Assembly (NCBI RefSeq): GCF_013401555.1 | Contig: NZ_CP058552.1 | Coordinates: forward strand, 5,890,001 to 5,954,000 | DNA: 64,000 nucleotides | Source of the DNA: Paenibacillus sp. E222 | GTDB taxonomy: Bacteria > Bacillota > Bacilli > Paenibacillales > Paenibacillaceae | Reading direction: 5' to 3' | Shown here: positions 37,083-45,260 of the stretch, one piece after another | Numbering within the stretch: position 1 is the first letter of the stretch | Layout of the letters: the number at the start of each line of letters is the position of its first letter | Program-made: the position numbers and the translations under genes | The notes under the pieces: generated by a model | What the model was told of the DNA's origin: nothing | The model's database searches: none | The model's input: only the letters and a program-made list of their open reading frames with translations

Positions 37083-38005
37083 TCACTTCAAAATTCCATG
37101 TGGTAGACAGGCATGTACCCCTTTAACCCCATTTACAATTTGCGTTATACGTAGATCAACAACTGAACTCCCTAAAGCAATAGCTTCAACACGATTTAAA
37201 CCATACAACTCCCCCATCAAGGTAAGCATTCCATCTAAAGCTTGAACGGTTGCTTCATTAAGATCTTCATGAAACCCAAAAGTAACCCAATAGCTCGGGG
37301 GTTTAACAGATCTATCCCTTCAATCAAATTTACAGTTATATCAACAACTTCCATGGGACATTCAATAGCTTGGCAACTGATTTCTCCATCCCCTTGCAAA
37401 GCATGTCCATCTCCAATAGCAAGGTAACCCCCATCGACAGAAATAGGAAGATACAATTTGCTGCCTTTCACAAGCTCTTTACAATCCATATTTCCACCAA
37501 AATATAGTGGTGGCCAAGTAGAGTGAATTCCTATGTCATCTGGAGGCATTCCAATAACGCCCATGAACTGTCGTAACGAAACTGAGAAGGAATTGCCATT
37601 GATTTCACATACTCCCACCATGGATTTATTATCGAGTTTCCAATCAAGGCTAATTTCCTTATATTCGGTCAAATGTAACTTCTGGTTTTGCCAATTAGGA
37701 TATTGACCTGCAGCAGTAAAACCATATTGCCCAGGTATAATATCATTAAACTCAACCTCTAAAGTCATGCCTTTCTTAGCACCTTCAATATAAATAGGTC
37801 CCACCATGGCGTGACCTCCATCCATTTTCTCTTTTCTTGAAAATGGCTTCCTTCTTTCACTATTACTTTTCCCGGTACCCCAACCTGCGTCTAATGTTTC
37901 AAAACGTATGGAATCACCCGATGACACCGAAAGGATAGGAGTTACTTCTTTAGTAAATGAACCAATTAGTGATTCTTGGGATAATTCAATTTTGTGCACT
38001 ACCAT
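37083..38005 (-). pseudogene. acetamidase/formamidase, frameshifted
   Basis: The first 256 codons (VVHKIELSQESLIGSFTKEV, QYGFTAAGQYPNW, FGGNMDCKELVKGSKLYLPI) match acetamidase/formamidase, which frees ammonia from short amides. After GIDLLNP the frame ends early at 37235. The shifted frame continues properly as YWVTFGFHEDLNEATVQALD and then NRVEAIALGSSVVDLRI to a TGA at 37083. The break lies in an A3C5 run near 37300-37310, consistent with loss of one base. True decay or a sequencing error is possible. ATG at 38005 has GGAGG. Confidence 0.87.
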
Positions 38006-38045
38006 AATATCGCCTCCAATGGGCTTATTATCTTTAGGCCAATTT

Positions 38046-38234
38046 CGTATGACGTTTCGTATTTGCGATGTCACCGACGTAAGTCTCCGTCAGGAGCCCC
38101 GTGATGCAGTTAGTCGGTGAAGATGTGTCCGGCTGCTTTCACTTCCTCGCTACTGAAAATCTAGCCCCGAATATTCCTCTAACTTCTGCCGGACCGAGGG
38201 GCAAATGCCCCGAAGCTTGAATATGGTGTTATCA
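38046..38234 (-). repeat. attC-like repeat E
   Basis: Left CGTATGACGTTTCG, arm CACCGACGTAAG / AGTCGGTG, arm TGTCCGGC / GCCGGACC, right GAAGCTTGAATATGGTGTTA. Sense R'' TGATAAC. Lies between acetamidase and phosphatase 38241. Confidence 0.82.
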
Positions 38235-38240
38235 GATAGA

Positions 38241-38828
38241 TTAGCCTTCTTTGATATTACCCTCAAGATGTTTGGTACAGTTATGCAGTTCACATGTCCA
38301 TTGATTATCTATTTTCTTTAAAATAGTTATTGATGTATTGCCAAAATCTTTTGTAGGAAAATCAGGAACTAAATTGATAAAGTTAAATTGAATTAAGGCA
38401 CCATGAGAAACCACCAACACCTTTTCACCTTGGTGCTTCATCATTATTTCTTCTAAAAACTCTTCACCTCTCTTTTGGACTTTCTCAATCGGCTCAAGTC
38501 CAAGATCTAATTCTATCCAACCTGTTCCCCACTTTTCTATTCGTTCCTCTTCAGTAGTACCTTCAATCAATCCTCCGGACCTTTCCCGAAGACGATCATC
38601 AAGGTGAATATCAACTCCGATAGCACTCCCTACAATAAGAGCAGTTTGCTTTGCTCTTGCTAAAGTACTTGAATAGATATGATTCCAATCTTCTGATCTT
38701 AATCTCGTTGCTAAAAGTTCTGCTTGATTAATCCCATCCTGATCCAGCGAAATATCAGAGTTACCCTGTGCTCGTCCTTCTTTATTCCAACTCGTGCTGC
38801 CATGCCTTATCAGTGCTATAGTCGCCAT
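38241..38828 (-). CDS. histidine phosphatase superfamily protein
   Basis: Protein of about 195 aa: IALIRHGSTSWN (RHG motif near residue 9), IYSSTLARAKQTALIVG, LRERSGGLIEG and VLVVSHGALIQF. These are the CobC/PhoE-like phosphatase signatures. ATG at 38828 after AAGGAG; longer frame to 38843 not needed. Substrate unknown. It ends only 7 bp from the right box of repeat E. Confidence 0.86.
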   Translation of the reverse strand: MATIALIRHGSTSWNKEGRAQGNSDISLDQDGINQAELLATRLRSEDWNHIYSSTLARAKQTALIVGSAIGVDIHLDDRLRERSGGLIEGTTEEERIEKWGTGWIELDLGLEPIEKVQKRGEEFLEEIMMKHQGEKVLVVSHGALIQFNFINLVPDFPTKDFGNTSITILKKIDNQWTCELHNCTKHLEGNIKEG

Positions 38829-38871
38829 ATAGTGCTCCTTCAAATTTAAAATATAGATTTGCGTATCTTTA

Positions 38872-39000
38872 CGATAACGTTATTTCATTCAGGAGCCCTC
38901 ACCGCCTTAAGGAAATCTGAGAGGGTTAGATAGATCTTATCTTAGCCTCCCAGATCATCCGGCCGCGATAGCGACCCTCCGCGTGAATGCGGTGTTATAT
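38872..39000 (-). repeat. attC-like repeat F
   Basis: Left CGATAACGTT, hairpin GAGGGTTAGATAGATC...TTATCTTAGCCTCCC, right CGCGTGAATGCGGTGTTAT. Sense R'' ATATAAC. Flank AATTTGTAAGTATCTCAAGA precedes it. Confidence 0.83.
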
Positions 39001-39051
39001 AATAATGCTGGCCCCTTCTTGAGATACTTACAAATTCTCTTTATATTGCGG

Positions 39052-39429
39052 TTAATCTTTTGGTTGAAATGCCCCTAACTCATTTCCAAATGGGTCTGTA
39101 AACTTAATTACCCATCCAAACCCATGATCTTCATATAGTCTTATCTTTACATCATGTGTTTGTAACGTTGTGTGTAATAATTCAATGTCCTTTGTTAGAA
39201 ACATAAATGATGGCATAGGAAAACCATCATTGGACAACCATAATGTCTTATCATTTTTCGAACTGAAGTGAAGCATCAGTACGGGGCCTGAATTGAATTT
39301 CATCCATGCTGCGTGAGGATAAACTGTCAGTGTTTCTAACCCTAACACTTCACTGTACCATCCTACTGCCTGATCAACGTCTTTAACAGGTATTTGAACA
39401 TGATCAACATTCTCAATCAAGTTATTCAA
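39052..39429 (-). CDS. VOC (glyoxalase/bleomycin-resistance fold) protein
   Basis: Protein of 125 aa: VDHVQIPVKDVDQAVGWYSEVLGLET at the start and WVIKFTDPFGNELGAFQ at the end are the two VOC half-sites, with His and Glu as likely metal ligands (DHVQIPV; GNELG). The family covers glyoxalases, dioxygenases and antibiotic-binding proteins. The start is TTG at 39429 after GGAGGGA. Function not fixed. Confidence 0.85.
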   Translation of the reverse strand: MNNLIENVDHVQIPVKDVDQAVGWYSEVLGLETLTVYPHAAWMKFNSGPVLMLHFSSKNDKTLWLSNDGFPMPSFMFLTKDIELLHTTLQTHDVKIRLYEDHGFGWVIKFTDPFGNELGAFQPKD

Positions 39430-39475
39430 AGAGCTTCCCTCCTGGGTTTCGTGTTTTTCAGGGTTTAGCCAGTTT

Positions 39476-39621
39476 CATATAACGTTCTTGTATTCACGAA
39501 ACGAGCCAGACTTAGATAGCACTTATCTTAGGCTGACTCGTTTGTTGTCTGAGTGTTCTTCCATGATTATACATCTGACAACCAAGGAGTGGTAGCCCGC
39601 AACATGAATACATTGTTATGC
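39476..39621 (-). repeat. attC-like repeat G
   Basis: Left CATATAACGTTCTTGTATTC then ACGA. Hairpin GAGCCAGACTTAGATAGC...CTTATCTTAGGCTGACTC. Arm GTTGTCTGAG / TCTGACAACC. Right ACATGAATACATTGTTATGC. Sense boxes GCATAAC and GTTATAT. Confidence 0.87.
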
Positions 39622-39674
39622 GCAGTTACTGTCTTCGAGGCATCACCTATTAACCTTTGATCAAGATTCCAACT

Positions 39675-40328
39675 CTATTTTTTACTTTGGTATAAAAACT
39701 CAACTTCACCATCTAGCAAATATCGATATTCAAATAATTGCATTGTTCTTTCCTTAATTCTCTCCCGTATAACCGTGCCTAGGCTTACCGATCCTTGTGA
39801 TCCAAGGTAACCATTATTAATAAATGTCTTCTCTACAAATTTTGTTTCCTTTAAGTGATACTGTAACCATTCTTTCTGCGATTCGATTAGTGCTTCTCTT
39901 GGTTCTCTATCCAACTTAGAAAGAAGCTTTTTATATATTTGATTCAACTCTTTATCCCAAATCTCTGTATATTTGCTTTCCAACGCCCCCCATCCCATTG
40001 CTGTAATAATCTCTTTGGAATTTTGAGCTTCATTAAATTCCACTTCATAATCATGATCTATAGGATTTCGAAGCATCTCATCATAAAATTCTCCTTTCAA
40101 TTCATAGTTCCCAATGCTCATGGATAAAACATCATTGTTAGAAGGATCTGATCGACCTTCCGTTATTTCTTTCAGTTCAGTTCCATTACCTGTACTCACT
40201 ACATCAGGAGGCAGTTCAGAATTCATTATTATTTTAGTTTCGCTATTCAAAGTAGTCGATTGACTGCTATTTTGACAAGATGAAAACATTATCGTAATAA
40301 AAAATAAGAAGAGTATCTTACCTTTCAT
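39675..40328 (-). CDS. lipoprotein with LprI/DUF1311-like domain
   Basis: Protein of 217 aa. The signal peptide ends at lipobox-like FSSC (Cys about 18), so it is membrane-anchored on the outside. The C-terminal ~110 residues (YTEIWDKELNQIYKKLLSKLD, EALIESQKEWLQYH) match the LprI/DUF1311 pattern, which in other bacteria inhibits lysozyme. A Ser/Thr/Asn-rich linker joins anchor and domain. RBS AAGGAGATAA. Lysozyme inhibition is inferred only. Confidence 0.75.
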   Translation of the reverse strand: MKGKILFLFFITIMFSSCQNSSQSTTLNSETKIIMNSELPPDVVSTGNGTELKEITEGRSDPSNNDVLSMSIGNYELKGEFYDEMLRNPIDHDYEVEFNEAQNSKEIITAMGWGALESKYTEIWDKELNQIYKKLLSKLDREPREALIESQKEWLQYHLKETKFVEKTFINNGYLGSQGSVSLGTVIRERIKERTMQLFEYRYLLDGEVEFLYQSKK

Positions 40329-40373
40329 AAATTATCTCCTTAAATATTATCTTTAATATTTATCGGTAATGGC

Positions 40374-40493
40374 GCGTAACGTTTCTGTATTCATGAACCC
40401 CAAAGGAGTTGTCTGCTGTAATGCCTCTTCACAAAATCCATCCCCGTAGACCAAGGCTCCGTAAGGAGCCGAAACTTGAATATGTTGTTAGGC
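40374..40493 (-). repeat. attC-like repeat H
   Basis: Left GCGTAACGTTTCTGTATTCA then TGAACCCC. Inner GTCTGCTGTAATGCC...GTAGACC, GGCTCC/GGAGCC hairpin. Right ACTTGAATATGTTGTTAGGC. Sense R'' GCCTAAC exact, R' GTTACGC. Confidence 0.87.
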
Positions 40494-41043
40494 ACAGTAC
40501 CCTCTTCTTTAAGTAGCTTATAAATCTCTATCCAAAATCTATTTAGTATGTTTCCGTCTTCTTCTATAAAATCTTTATCCCTTAATCCGCCATTCTTAAT
40601 AATTGTCTTTTTTGATGCTTCATTAATATCATCACATACTAAAAGCACCTTCAATATTCCCAGTCTTTTACTTTCAAATAAAGCCAGTCTTAAAAGCTCT
40701 GAAGCATATCCCTTCCGCCTTTCCGACGGTCTGATTCCATAGCCAATATGTCCTCCACTATGAAATAGTTTATCTGTCAATTCGTGTCTAATATTTACTG
40801 CCCCTACAACCATCTGATTTGCTACTAGCCAATAAGTTGAATTGGCAACAAAGCCATTTATATTAATGCCTTGTTTGTTATTGTTAAGCCATGTTATCAT
40901 GTCTTCAAAGTTTTCTGGATCTTTCTCAATCACCATGGAACCATATCTTCTCCACTTTGTTTCCATTCCTGATAAAAACTCAAATAGGAGTCTTTCAGTT
41001 CAATACTCGGATTAGATAAAACCAACTGATCGTTCAACAGCAT
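40391..41043 (-). pseudogene. GNAT acetyltransferase, broken at both ends
   Basis: The core is a good GNAT: NSTYWLVANQMVVGAVNIRHEL, YGIRPSERRKGYASELLRLAL and NEASKKTIIKNGGLRDKDF. A proper start exists at 41043 (AAAGGAG, then LLNDQLVLSNPSIELKDSYL), but that frame stops at about 40932 after GEDMVPW; one G appears lost in the W-V junction. At the other end the stop is missing and the frame runs through repeat H to 40391, adding about 30 foreign residues after KLLKEEGTVP. The product is probably not functional. Confidence 0.8.
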
Positions 41044-41074
41044 TGTCTCCTTTCCATTGCATTTAGGGTGTTAC

Positions 41075-41235
41075 GCCTAACGTTCTTACATTTACGAACC
41101 CGAGAGGCTTAAGGCGCAAACGCGCCGGGTCCGACGGACTTAGCCTCGCAGGGTTGTCTGCCTGATACGACTTCCTCGAAATACCTCTGGCAATCCAAGG
41201 GACGTTAGCTCCACAGCGCGAATACAATGTATCCG
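41075..41235 (-). repeat. attC-like repeat I
   Basis: Left GCCTAACGTTCTTACATTTA then CGAACCC; sense R' GTTAGGC exact. Arm GAGAGGCTTAAG / CTTAGCCTCG, CGCGCC loop. Right CAGCGCGAATACAATGTATC (GTT box mutated). Confidence 0.8.
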
Positions 41236-41258
41236 ATGTTTTCGTCCCCTTGAGCTAC

Positions 41259-41801
41259 CTACAAAGTCTTTCCACATTCATTAAGTACTTTATTTACAAA
41301 TTCGGTCTTCCCATCCGTATAAGACTGGCGATTTTCTCTATATTTAATAACCAGTTCTTTCTTTAGATTGGCATATTCGACTACAAATTCGGGATTGCTA
41401 ATTAATGCATCTCTGAAGGATATATGTCTTAATAACTCTTTGCTCTCTTTATTACAAACATATAAATGATGTTCAGGTTTCTGTATTTTTACTATACTAT
41501 AGGGAACATTTGCATCTTTTCTTGCAAAAGCTTCTCTGTGCTCAACACCCAAATTCCCTTCATGATAGTAACCTAATCTTTCTAATCCTTGAATTACATC
41601 TGGAAGCAAGTCCATAGAATCAATTACTACATCAATATCTAAAATAGGTTTTGCCGCTAGTCCAGGTACTGCTGTACTACCAACGTGCTCAATTCTAAGT
41701 ACTAGATCCCCGAGTCTATGTTCTATGATGGATTTCAGATCAGAAAACATTTCAGACCATTCAGTGTTGTAATCTTCAATAATTATTGTTTTTTTACTCA
41801 T
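41259..41801 (-). CDS. GrpB/UPF0157 nucleotidyltransferase-like protein
   Basis: Protein of about 180 aa: RIEHVGSTAVPGLAAKPILDIDVVID is the GrpB signature, with the GS and DxD of the nucleotidyltransferase fold, then VEHREAFARKD and HLYVCNKESKELLRH. GrpB proteins are common near CoaE in other bacteria; their substrates are unknown. ATG at 41801 after GGGGG. The longer frame to 41873 is repeat sequence. Stop TAG lies in the shared TTTGTAGGTAGCTC segment. Confidence 0.86.
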   Translation of the reverse strand: MSKKTIIIEDYNTEWSEMFSDLKSIIEHRLGDLVLRIEHVGSTAVPGLAAKPILDIDVVIDSMDLLPDVIQGLERLGYYHEGNLGVEHREAFARKDANVPYSIVKIQKPEHHLYVCNKESKELLRHISFRDALISNPEFVVEYANLKKELVIKYRENRQSYTDGKTEFVNKVLNECGKTL

Positions 41802-41842
41802 TCTTGAGATGCCCCCAAAAAATAAAGTATTTGTGAAGATTT

Positions 41843-41991
41843 CAGCTAATGTTTCTGTATTCACGACGTCCATTCCCCTTAGATAGCTCTATCTAAGGGA
41901 AATGGATGTATCTGCCCGATTCTTCTTCCTCGAAAACACTCCTGGCAGATCAAGGGACGAGTGGTCTGCAGTGCGAATATTTTGTTATATG
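41843..41991 (-). repeat. attC-like repeat J
   Basis: Left CAGCTAATGTTTCTGTATTC then ACGACGTCC. Hairpin CATTCCCCTTAGATAGCTC / TATCTAAGGGAAATG. Arm TCTGCC / GGCAGA. Right GTGCGAATATTTTGTTATAT. Sense R'' ATATAAC. Confidence 0.86.
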
Positions 41992-42021
41992 AAGGATAGC
42001 CGTCTCGAACAACTCACAAAA

Positions 42022-42450
42022 TTACTTATTGCCTTCGTTAAAATATGTTATTTCATATCCATCTATTAATCTTCTTAATCCATCTTTATAATAAGGCATT
42101 AATTTTTCAGCCTTCTCTAATTCAATCCAAGCTATCTCAGAAATTTCATTAGGTCTAACTATTTCTTCATTCCCACCGATTACCTCACCTTTAAATGTTA
42201 TAAATATTACATGTTCTTCTTTTTTCGGAAATTTACATTCATTTACTGCCACTATTCCATGAACTTTAATATCTAGTCCAGTTTCTTCTTTAGCTTCCCT
42301 TATCGCTGCTTGGTCTAATGCTTCTCCTCTTTCAACAGCCCCGCCTGGAAGTGACCATCGGTCACTAGAATCATCTACATTCCTTACCATTAATATTTTG
42401 GAATTGGTTGGATCAGTAATTAAGGAATAAGCTACATCGACTCTGATCAT
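42022..42450 (-). CDS. Nudix hydrolase
   Basis: Protein of 142 aa: Nudix box GGAVERGEALDQAAIREAKEETGLDIKV (about 36-63) in a MutT-like domain beginning RVDVAYSLITDPTNSKILMV. The later EISEIAWIELEKAEKLMPYY is usual for pyrophosphohydrolases. RBS AAGGGAAG. Substrate unknown. Third Nudix gene of the left 43 kb. Confidence 0.88.
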   Translation of the reverse strand: MIRVDVAYSLITDPTNSKILMVRNVDDSSDRWSLPGGAVERGEALDQAAIREAKEETGLDIKVHGIVAVNECKFPKKEEHVIFITFKGEVIGGNEEIVRPNEISEIAWIELEKAEKLMPYYKDGLRRLIDGYEITYFNEGNK

Positions 42451-42480
42451 TGTGTTTGACTTCCCTTCTGATTTAGATCT

Positions 42481-42665
42481 GAATTACCGTGTTCACGACG
42501 TCCCACCGACTTAAGCGAACGATATTTAGCGGCCGCGATGTGGTTAGTCGGTGCAGATGTGTCCACTGAATCTGCTTTACTGCTACTATAATCCCGTCCC
42601 GAATCCACTTCTAAATTCTGCGGGCCAAGGGGGCGTAGTCCCCCGATGCGTGAACATTGTTATGT
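42481..42665 (-). repeat. attC-like repeat K
   Basis: Left end decayed (GAATTACCGTGTTCACGACG). Arm CACCGACTTAAG / GGTTAGTCGGTG. Right CGATGCGTGAACATTGTTAT. Sense R'' ACATAAC. Longer than most because of an extended second arm. Confidence 0.8.
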
Positions 42666-42698
42666 TTCAGCCTTCTTGAGTTTACCCAAGGGTTTCTC

Positions 42699-43574
42699 TT
42701 ATTTCAAAAATTCTATTATTTCCTTGTTTATAACATCCGCTTGTTCATGATTAATCGCATGTCCAGCGTCTTCAATGATCTTGTACATAATATTGTTATC
42801 TTCTAATCTCTTAATTGCTTTCGGATAATTTGATAATCTATCGTATTTGCCAATTAAGAATAACACCTTATCTTTTAGAGCAAAAATTTCATGATTCGCA
42901 TGTATTTCTATTTTGTGCTTCATCATTGATTGATTGTTAAAATATTTCAACAAATAATACCAATGCTTCATTAGATCTTCATTCTCTTCAAAGACAGAAT
43001 AGTTTGGACCACTTAATTTTCTCAATAACTTTTTGCAATTTTTCTCCGTTGGAAATAAAGCTTCTGGTAGAAATGCAGTCATCATTTTGGATATAACTTC
43101 AAACTGACTCGAAGGAATCCTTCCAGCCATGCATATCGCCTTTTCAACTTTATTTGGTCTCTTTAATGCGTAATAATAAGATAAATATGCACCATAAGAA
43201 ACCCCAGCAATATTTGTTCTATGTATTTCTGAGCTAGCTAACAGTTCGTCAATCCATACTATTTGATTGAAATGCTTATAATAATTGTCATTTGGTTCGC
43301 TTTTTCCTGAACCTCCTACAGCATCAACAGCAATTATAAAGAATTTTCCCGACAACATTCTAATATTGTAAATCCACATCATTGCTGAATTATCAGCAGT
43401 CCCATGAAAAAGTAATAGTGGAGGGAGTGTTGGGTCTCCTACTCTAATAATATGCGTACTACCAAATGTTGTTTCAATATCCTTTTCTTCAAAATCGATT
43501 CCCCATGATTTTAGTAATTTATCGTAGGATTCATAAATCAATTGCTTACCTACTGATTTATTATATCTTTCCAT
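42699..43574 (-). CDS. alpha/beta-fold hydrolase
   Basis: Protein of 291 aa with the oxyanion region LLLFHGTADNSAMMW, nucleophile elbow NIAGVSYGAYLSYYYAL (GxSxG, about 122), a late Asp in FLIGKYDRLSN and His in EDAGHAINHEQAD. No signal peptide. Resembles proline-iminopeptidase or esterase-like hydrolases that are common in accessory regions. RBS AAAGGAG. Substrate unknown. Confidence 0.84.
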   Translation of the reverse strand: MERYNKSVGKQLIYESYDKLLKSWGIDFEEKDIETTFGSTHIIRVGDPTLPPLLLFHGTADNSAMMWIYNIRMLSGKFFIIAVDAVGGSGKSEPNDNYYKHFNQIVWIDELLASSEIHRTNIAGVSYGAYLSYYYALKRPNKVEKAICMAGRIPSSQFEVISKMMTAFLPEALFPTEKNCKKLLRKLSGPNYSVFEENEDLMKHWYYLLKYFNNQSMMKHKIEIHANHEIFALKDKVLFLIGKYDRLSNYPKAIKRLEDNNIMYKIIEDAGHAINHEQADVINKEIIEFLK

Positions 43575-43612
43575 CTCTGTTCTCCTTTCATATTCATGAT
43601 TTGCTGCAATTT

Positions 43613-43776
43613 CTTATAACGTTCCTGTATTCACGACGTCCCACCAACTTAAGGCTCCGTCAATAGACGACCGCGATGCGGTTAGGTTTGCAGTGTTGTT
43701 CGCCAGAACCCCACTTCTCTGAAATCCCTCGGGCGAACCGAGGGCCGAATGGCACGATGCGTGAATATGTTGTCCC
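43613..43776 (-). repeat. attC-like repeat L
   Basis: Left CTTATAACGTTCCTGTATTC then ACGACGTCC. Arm CCAACTTAAGGCTCC / GCGGTTAGGTTTG. Arm TTCGCC / GGGCGAA. Right CGATGCGTGAATATGTTG, then GTCCCGAC (GTT box mutated). Sense R' GTTATAA. Confidence 0.84.
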
Positions 43777-43828
43777 GACTTCTTCGATCCACATCTACAT
43801 TCTCATTTCATTGCACTCTACAAAACTG

Positions 43829-44236
43829 TTATTTTTCTTTATAGTCATTTGCTGCCTCTTTAATTTCTTCATTTTTTGAATTAATTCCCAATTCAATTCC
43901 CCAATTTAGTAATTTGGGAATTGCCTCTGAAAGTAGCTCTAACAATCTACGATACTCCCATTCATCATCAAGACAAATTGCTGTTTTAGCTACATTAGGA
44001 AGATGTTCTATTAGCCAATCAGAAGGAATTGTTTTAATCTTTTTCCTGGCTATTTCAATTGGGTGGGTATTTTGTGGCTGGCAAGCCCATTCAATAAGGA
44101 TAGTGAGTATTTTTATTCCAAGCCCCGTAGGGATACGTTCAATATCTTCTAGTCTAGTTGATATATTAGGAGATATTTGATTAATTTCATAATCTATTTT
44201 CAGTTCTTGCCATGATGCCATACCATTATTCATCAT
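43829..44236 (-). CDS. hypothetical protein, helical
   Basis: Protein of 135 aa, no signal peptide and no membrane span. Mostly helical with an acidic/hydrophobic pattern (SEAIPKLLNWGIELGINSKNEEIKEAANDY). It recalls small immunity-like or HEAT-like helical proteins, but I recognise no family. ATG at 44236 or 44233 after AGGAGGG. In the array it forms one cassette with repeat L. Confidence 0.55.
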   Translation of the reverse strand: MMNNGMASWQELKIDYEINQISPNISTRLEDIERIPTGLGIKILTILIEWACQPQNTHPIEIARKKIKTIPSDWLIEHLPNVAKTAICLDDEWEYRRLLELLSEAIPKLLNWGIELGINSKNEEIKEAANDYKEK

Positions 44237-44288
44237 CCTTCCCTCCTAATACATTCATCCTCAATTGGAACTTAGATCTCCGGGATTG

Positions 44289-44451
44289 CATATAACGTTA
44301 TTGTACCTACGAACCCTCACTGCGTTAAAGGAGCATATGCGACTGGCCGCGACGCGGTTAGGCTGTGCATGGTTGTCTGCTGATTCCCTTCTTCGAAAAT
44401 TCCTCGGCAGACCAAGGAGCAATGCGACACGGCGTAGATATCGTGTTATGT
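44289..44451 (-). repeat. attC-like repeat M
   Basis: Left CATATAACGTTATTGTACCT. Arm TCACTGCGTTAAAG / GGTTAGGCTGTG, arm TTGTCTGCTG / GGCAGACCAA. Right GCGTAGATATCGTGTTATGT. Sense R'' ACATAAC, R' GTTATAT. Confidence 0.85.
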
Positions 44452-45117
44452 GCTGTTACTTGCCCTCTTCGAATTCGCCAATAAAGTTCTTGCTTTATAA
44501 AATATCCAGGTACTAGTCAATGACTCTTTATCTTTGTGAACTGCTACTTTATTCAAGAAAAAAAAATCTGATAAGGATACGCTTATCTTGGCTATTGGTG
44601 TTACAAATTCATTGCAAATCCACTCATCAAATTGCACTTTCCCATGTCCAGACATATGAAATTTATCTCTAGGTAGTATGTACAGCATGCCATCCGTCCA
44701 AGGATTATTATTAATTGTAGATTCATTTATCGAATAATAATGATACTTTTTGTTTCGCCCTATAATACATCCATTTCGAAAACTCCCAATTAATGCACTT
44801 CGATTAAATACTGAATAGAAAATAGACCATAATGGTTCTGTCGTTGCAAACACAGCTGTCGTTAGTTCATTGTTGTACAACGTCTGCTTACGTGGTTCAA
44901 ATCTTTCAATATTGCCATCATTAGAACCGTGAAACACGTATTTTCCATTCAATGATAAATAATGTAGAAAACGGTGCTTGGGGTATTGTAAAGAATAATC
45001 AATTAATCGTCCTTCATTAACTGATTTTGATAACTCTTCATATTCTTCAATCTCTTCCTTAGTAAAAACAATGGTGGGAGATTGATACATTAATATCGAT
45101 ATAATAACTGAAATCAT
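44446..45117 (-). CDS. hypothetical protein, possibly ADP-ribosyltransferase-like fold
   Basis: Protein of 223 aa. The piece YVFHGSNDGNIERFEPRKQT and then AVFATTEPLWSIFYSVFNR resembles the HxS...YAT opening of ART-fold proteins, but the later Glu motif is not clear. Low-confidence call. The 3' end runs into repeat M: the frame uses the TAA inside ACATAAC (last residues SKRASNST), whereas another frame stops ten codons earlier at GGCAAGTAA, suggesting a late frameshift. Confidence 0.5.
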   Translation of the reverse strand: MISVIISILMYQSPTIVFTKEEIEEYEELSKSVNEGRLIDYSLQYPKHRFLHYLSLNGKYVFHGSNDGNIERFEPRKQTLYNNELTTAVFATTEPLWSIFYSVFNRSALIGSFRNGCIIGRNKKYHYYSINESTINNNPWTDGMLYILPRDKFHMSGHGKVQFDEWICNEFVTPIAKISVSLSDFFFLNKVAVHKDKESLTSTWIFYKARTLLANSKRASNST

Positions 45118-45158
45118 CTATGGAAATATCCCTCCCCATTAAACTTGTAAGTAATTGC

Positions 45159-45256
45159 AGATAACGTTTCTGTATTCATGAACCCCAAAGGAGGTGTCTG
45201 CTGAAATTCCTCTTTGAAATCCAACCGCAGACCGACGCTCGAATATTATGTTAAGT
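45159..45256 (-). repeat. attC-like repeat N, short
   Basis: Left AGATAACGTTTCTGTATTCA then TGAACCCC. One arm only (GTCTGCTGAAATTCC / CGCAGACC). Right CTCGAATATTATGTTAAGT. 98 bp; sense boxes ACTTAAC and GTTATCT. Confidence 0.85.
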
Positions 45257-45260
45257 GAAG

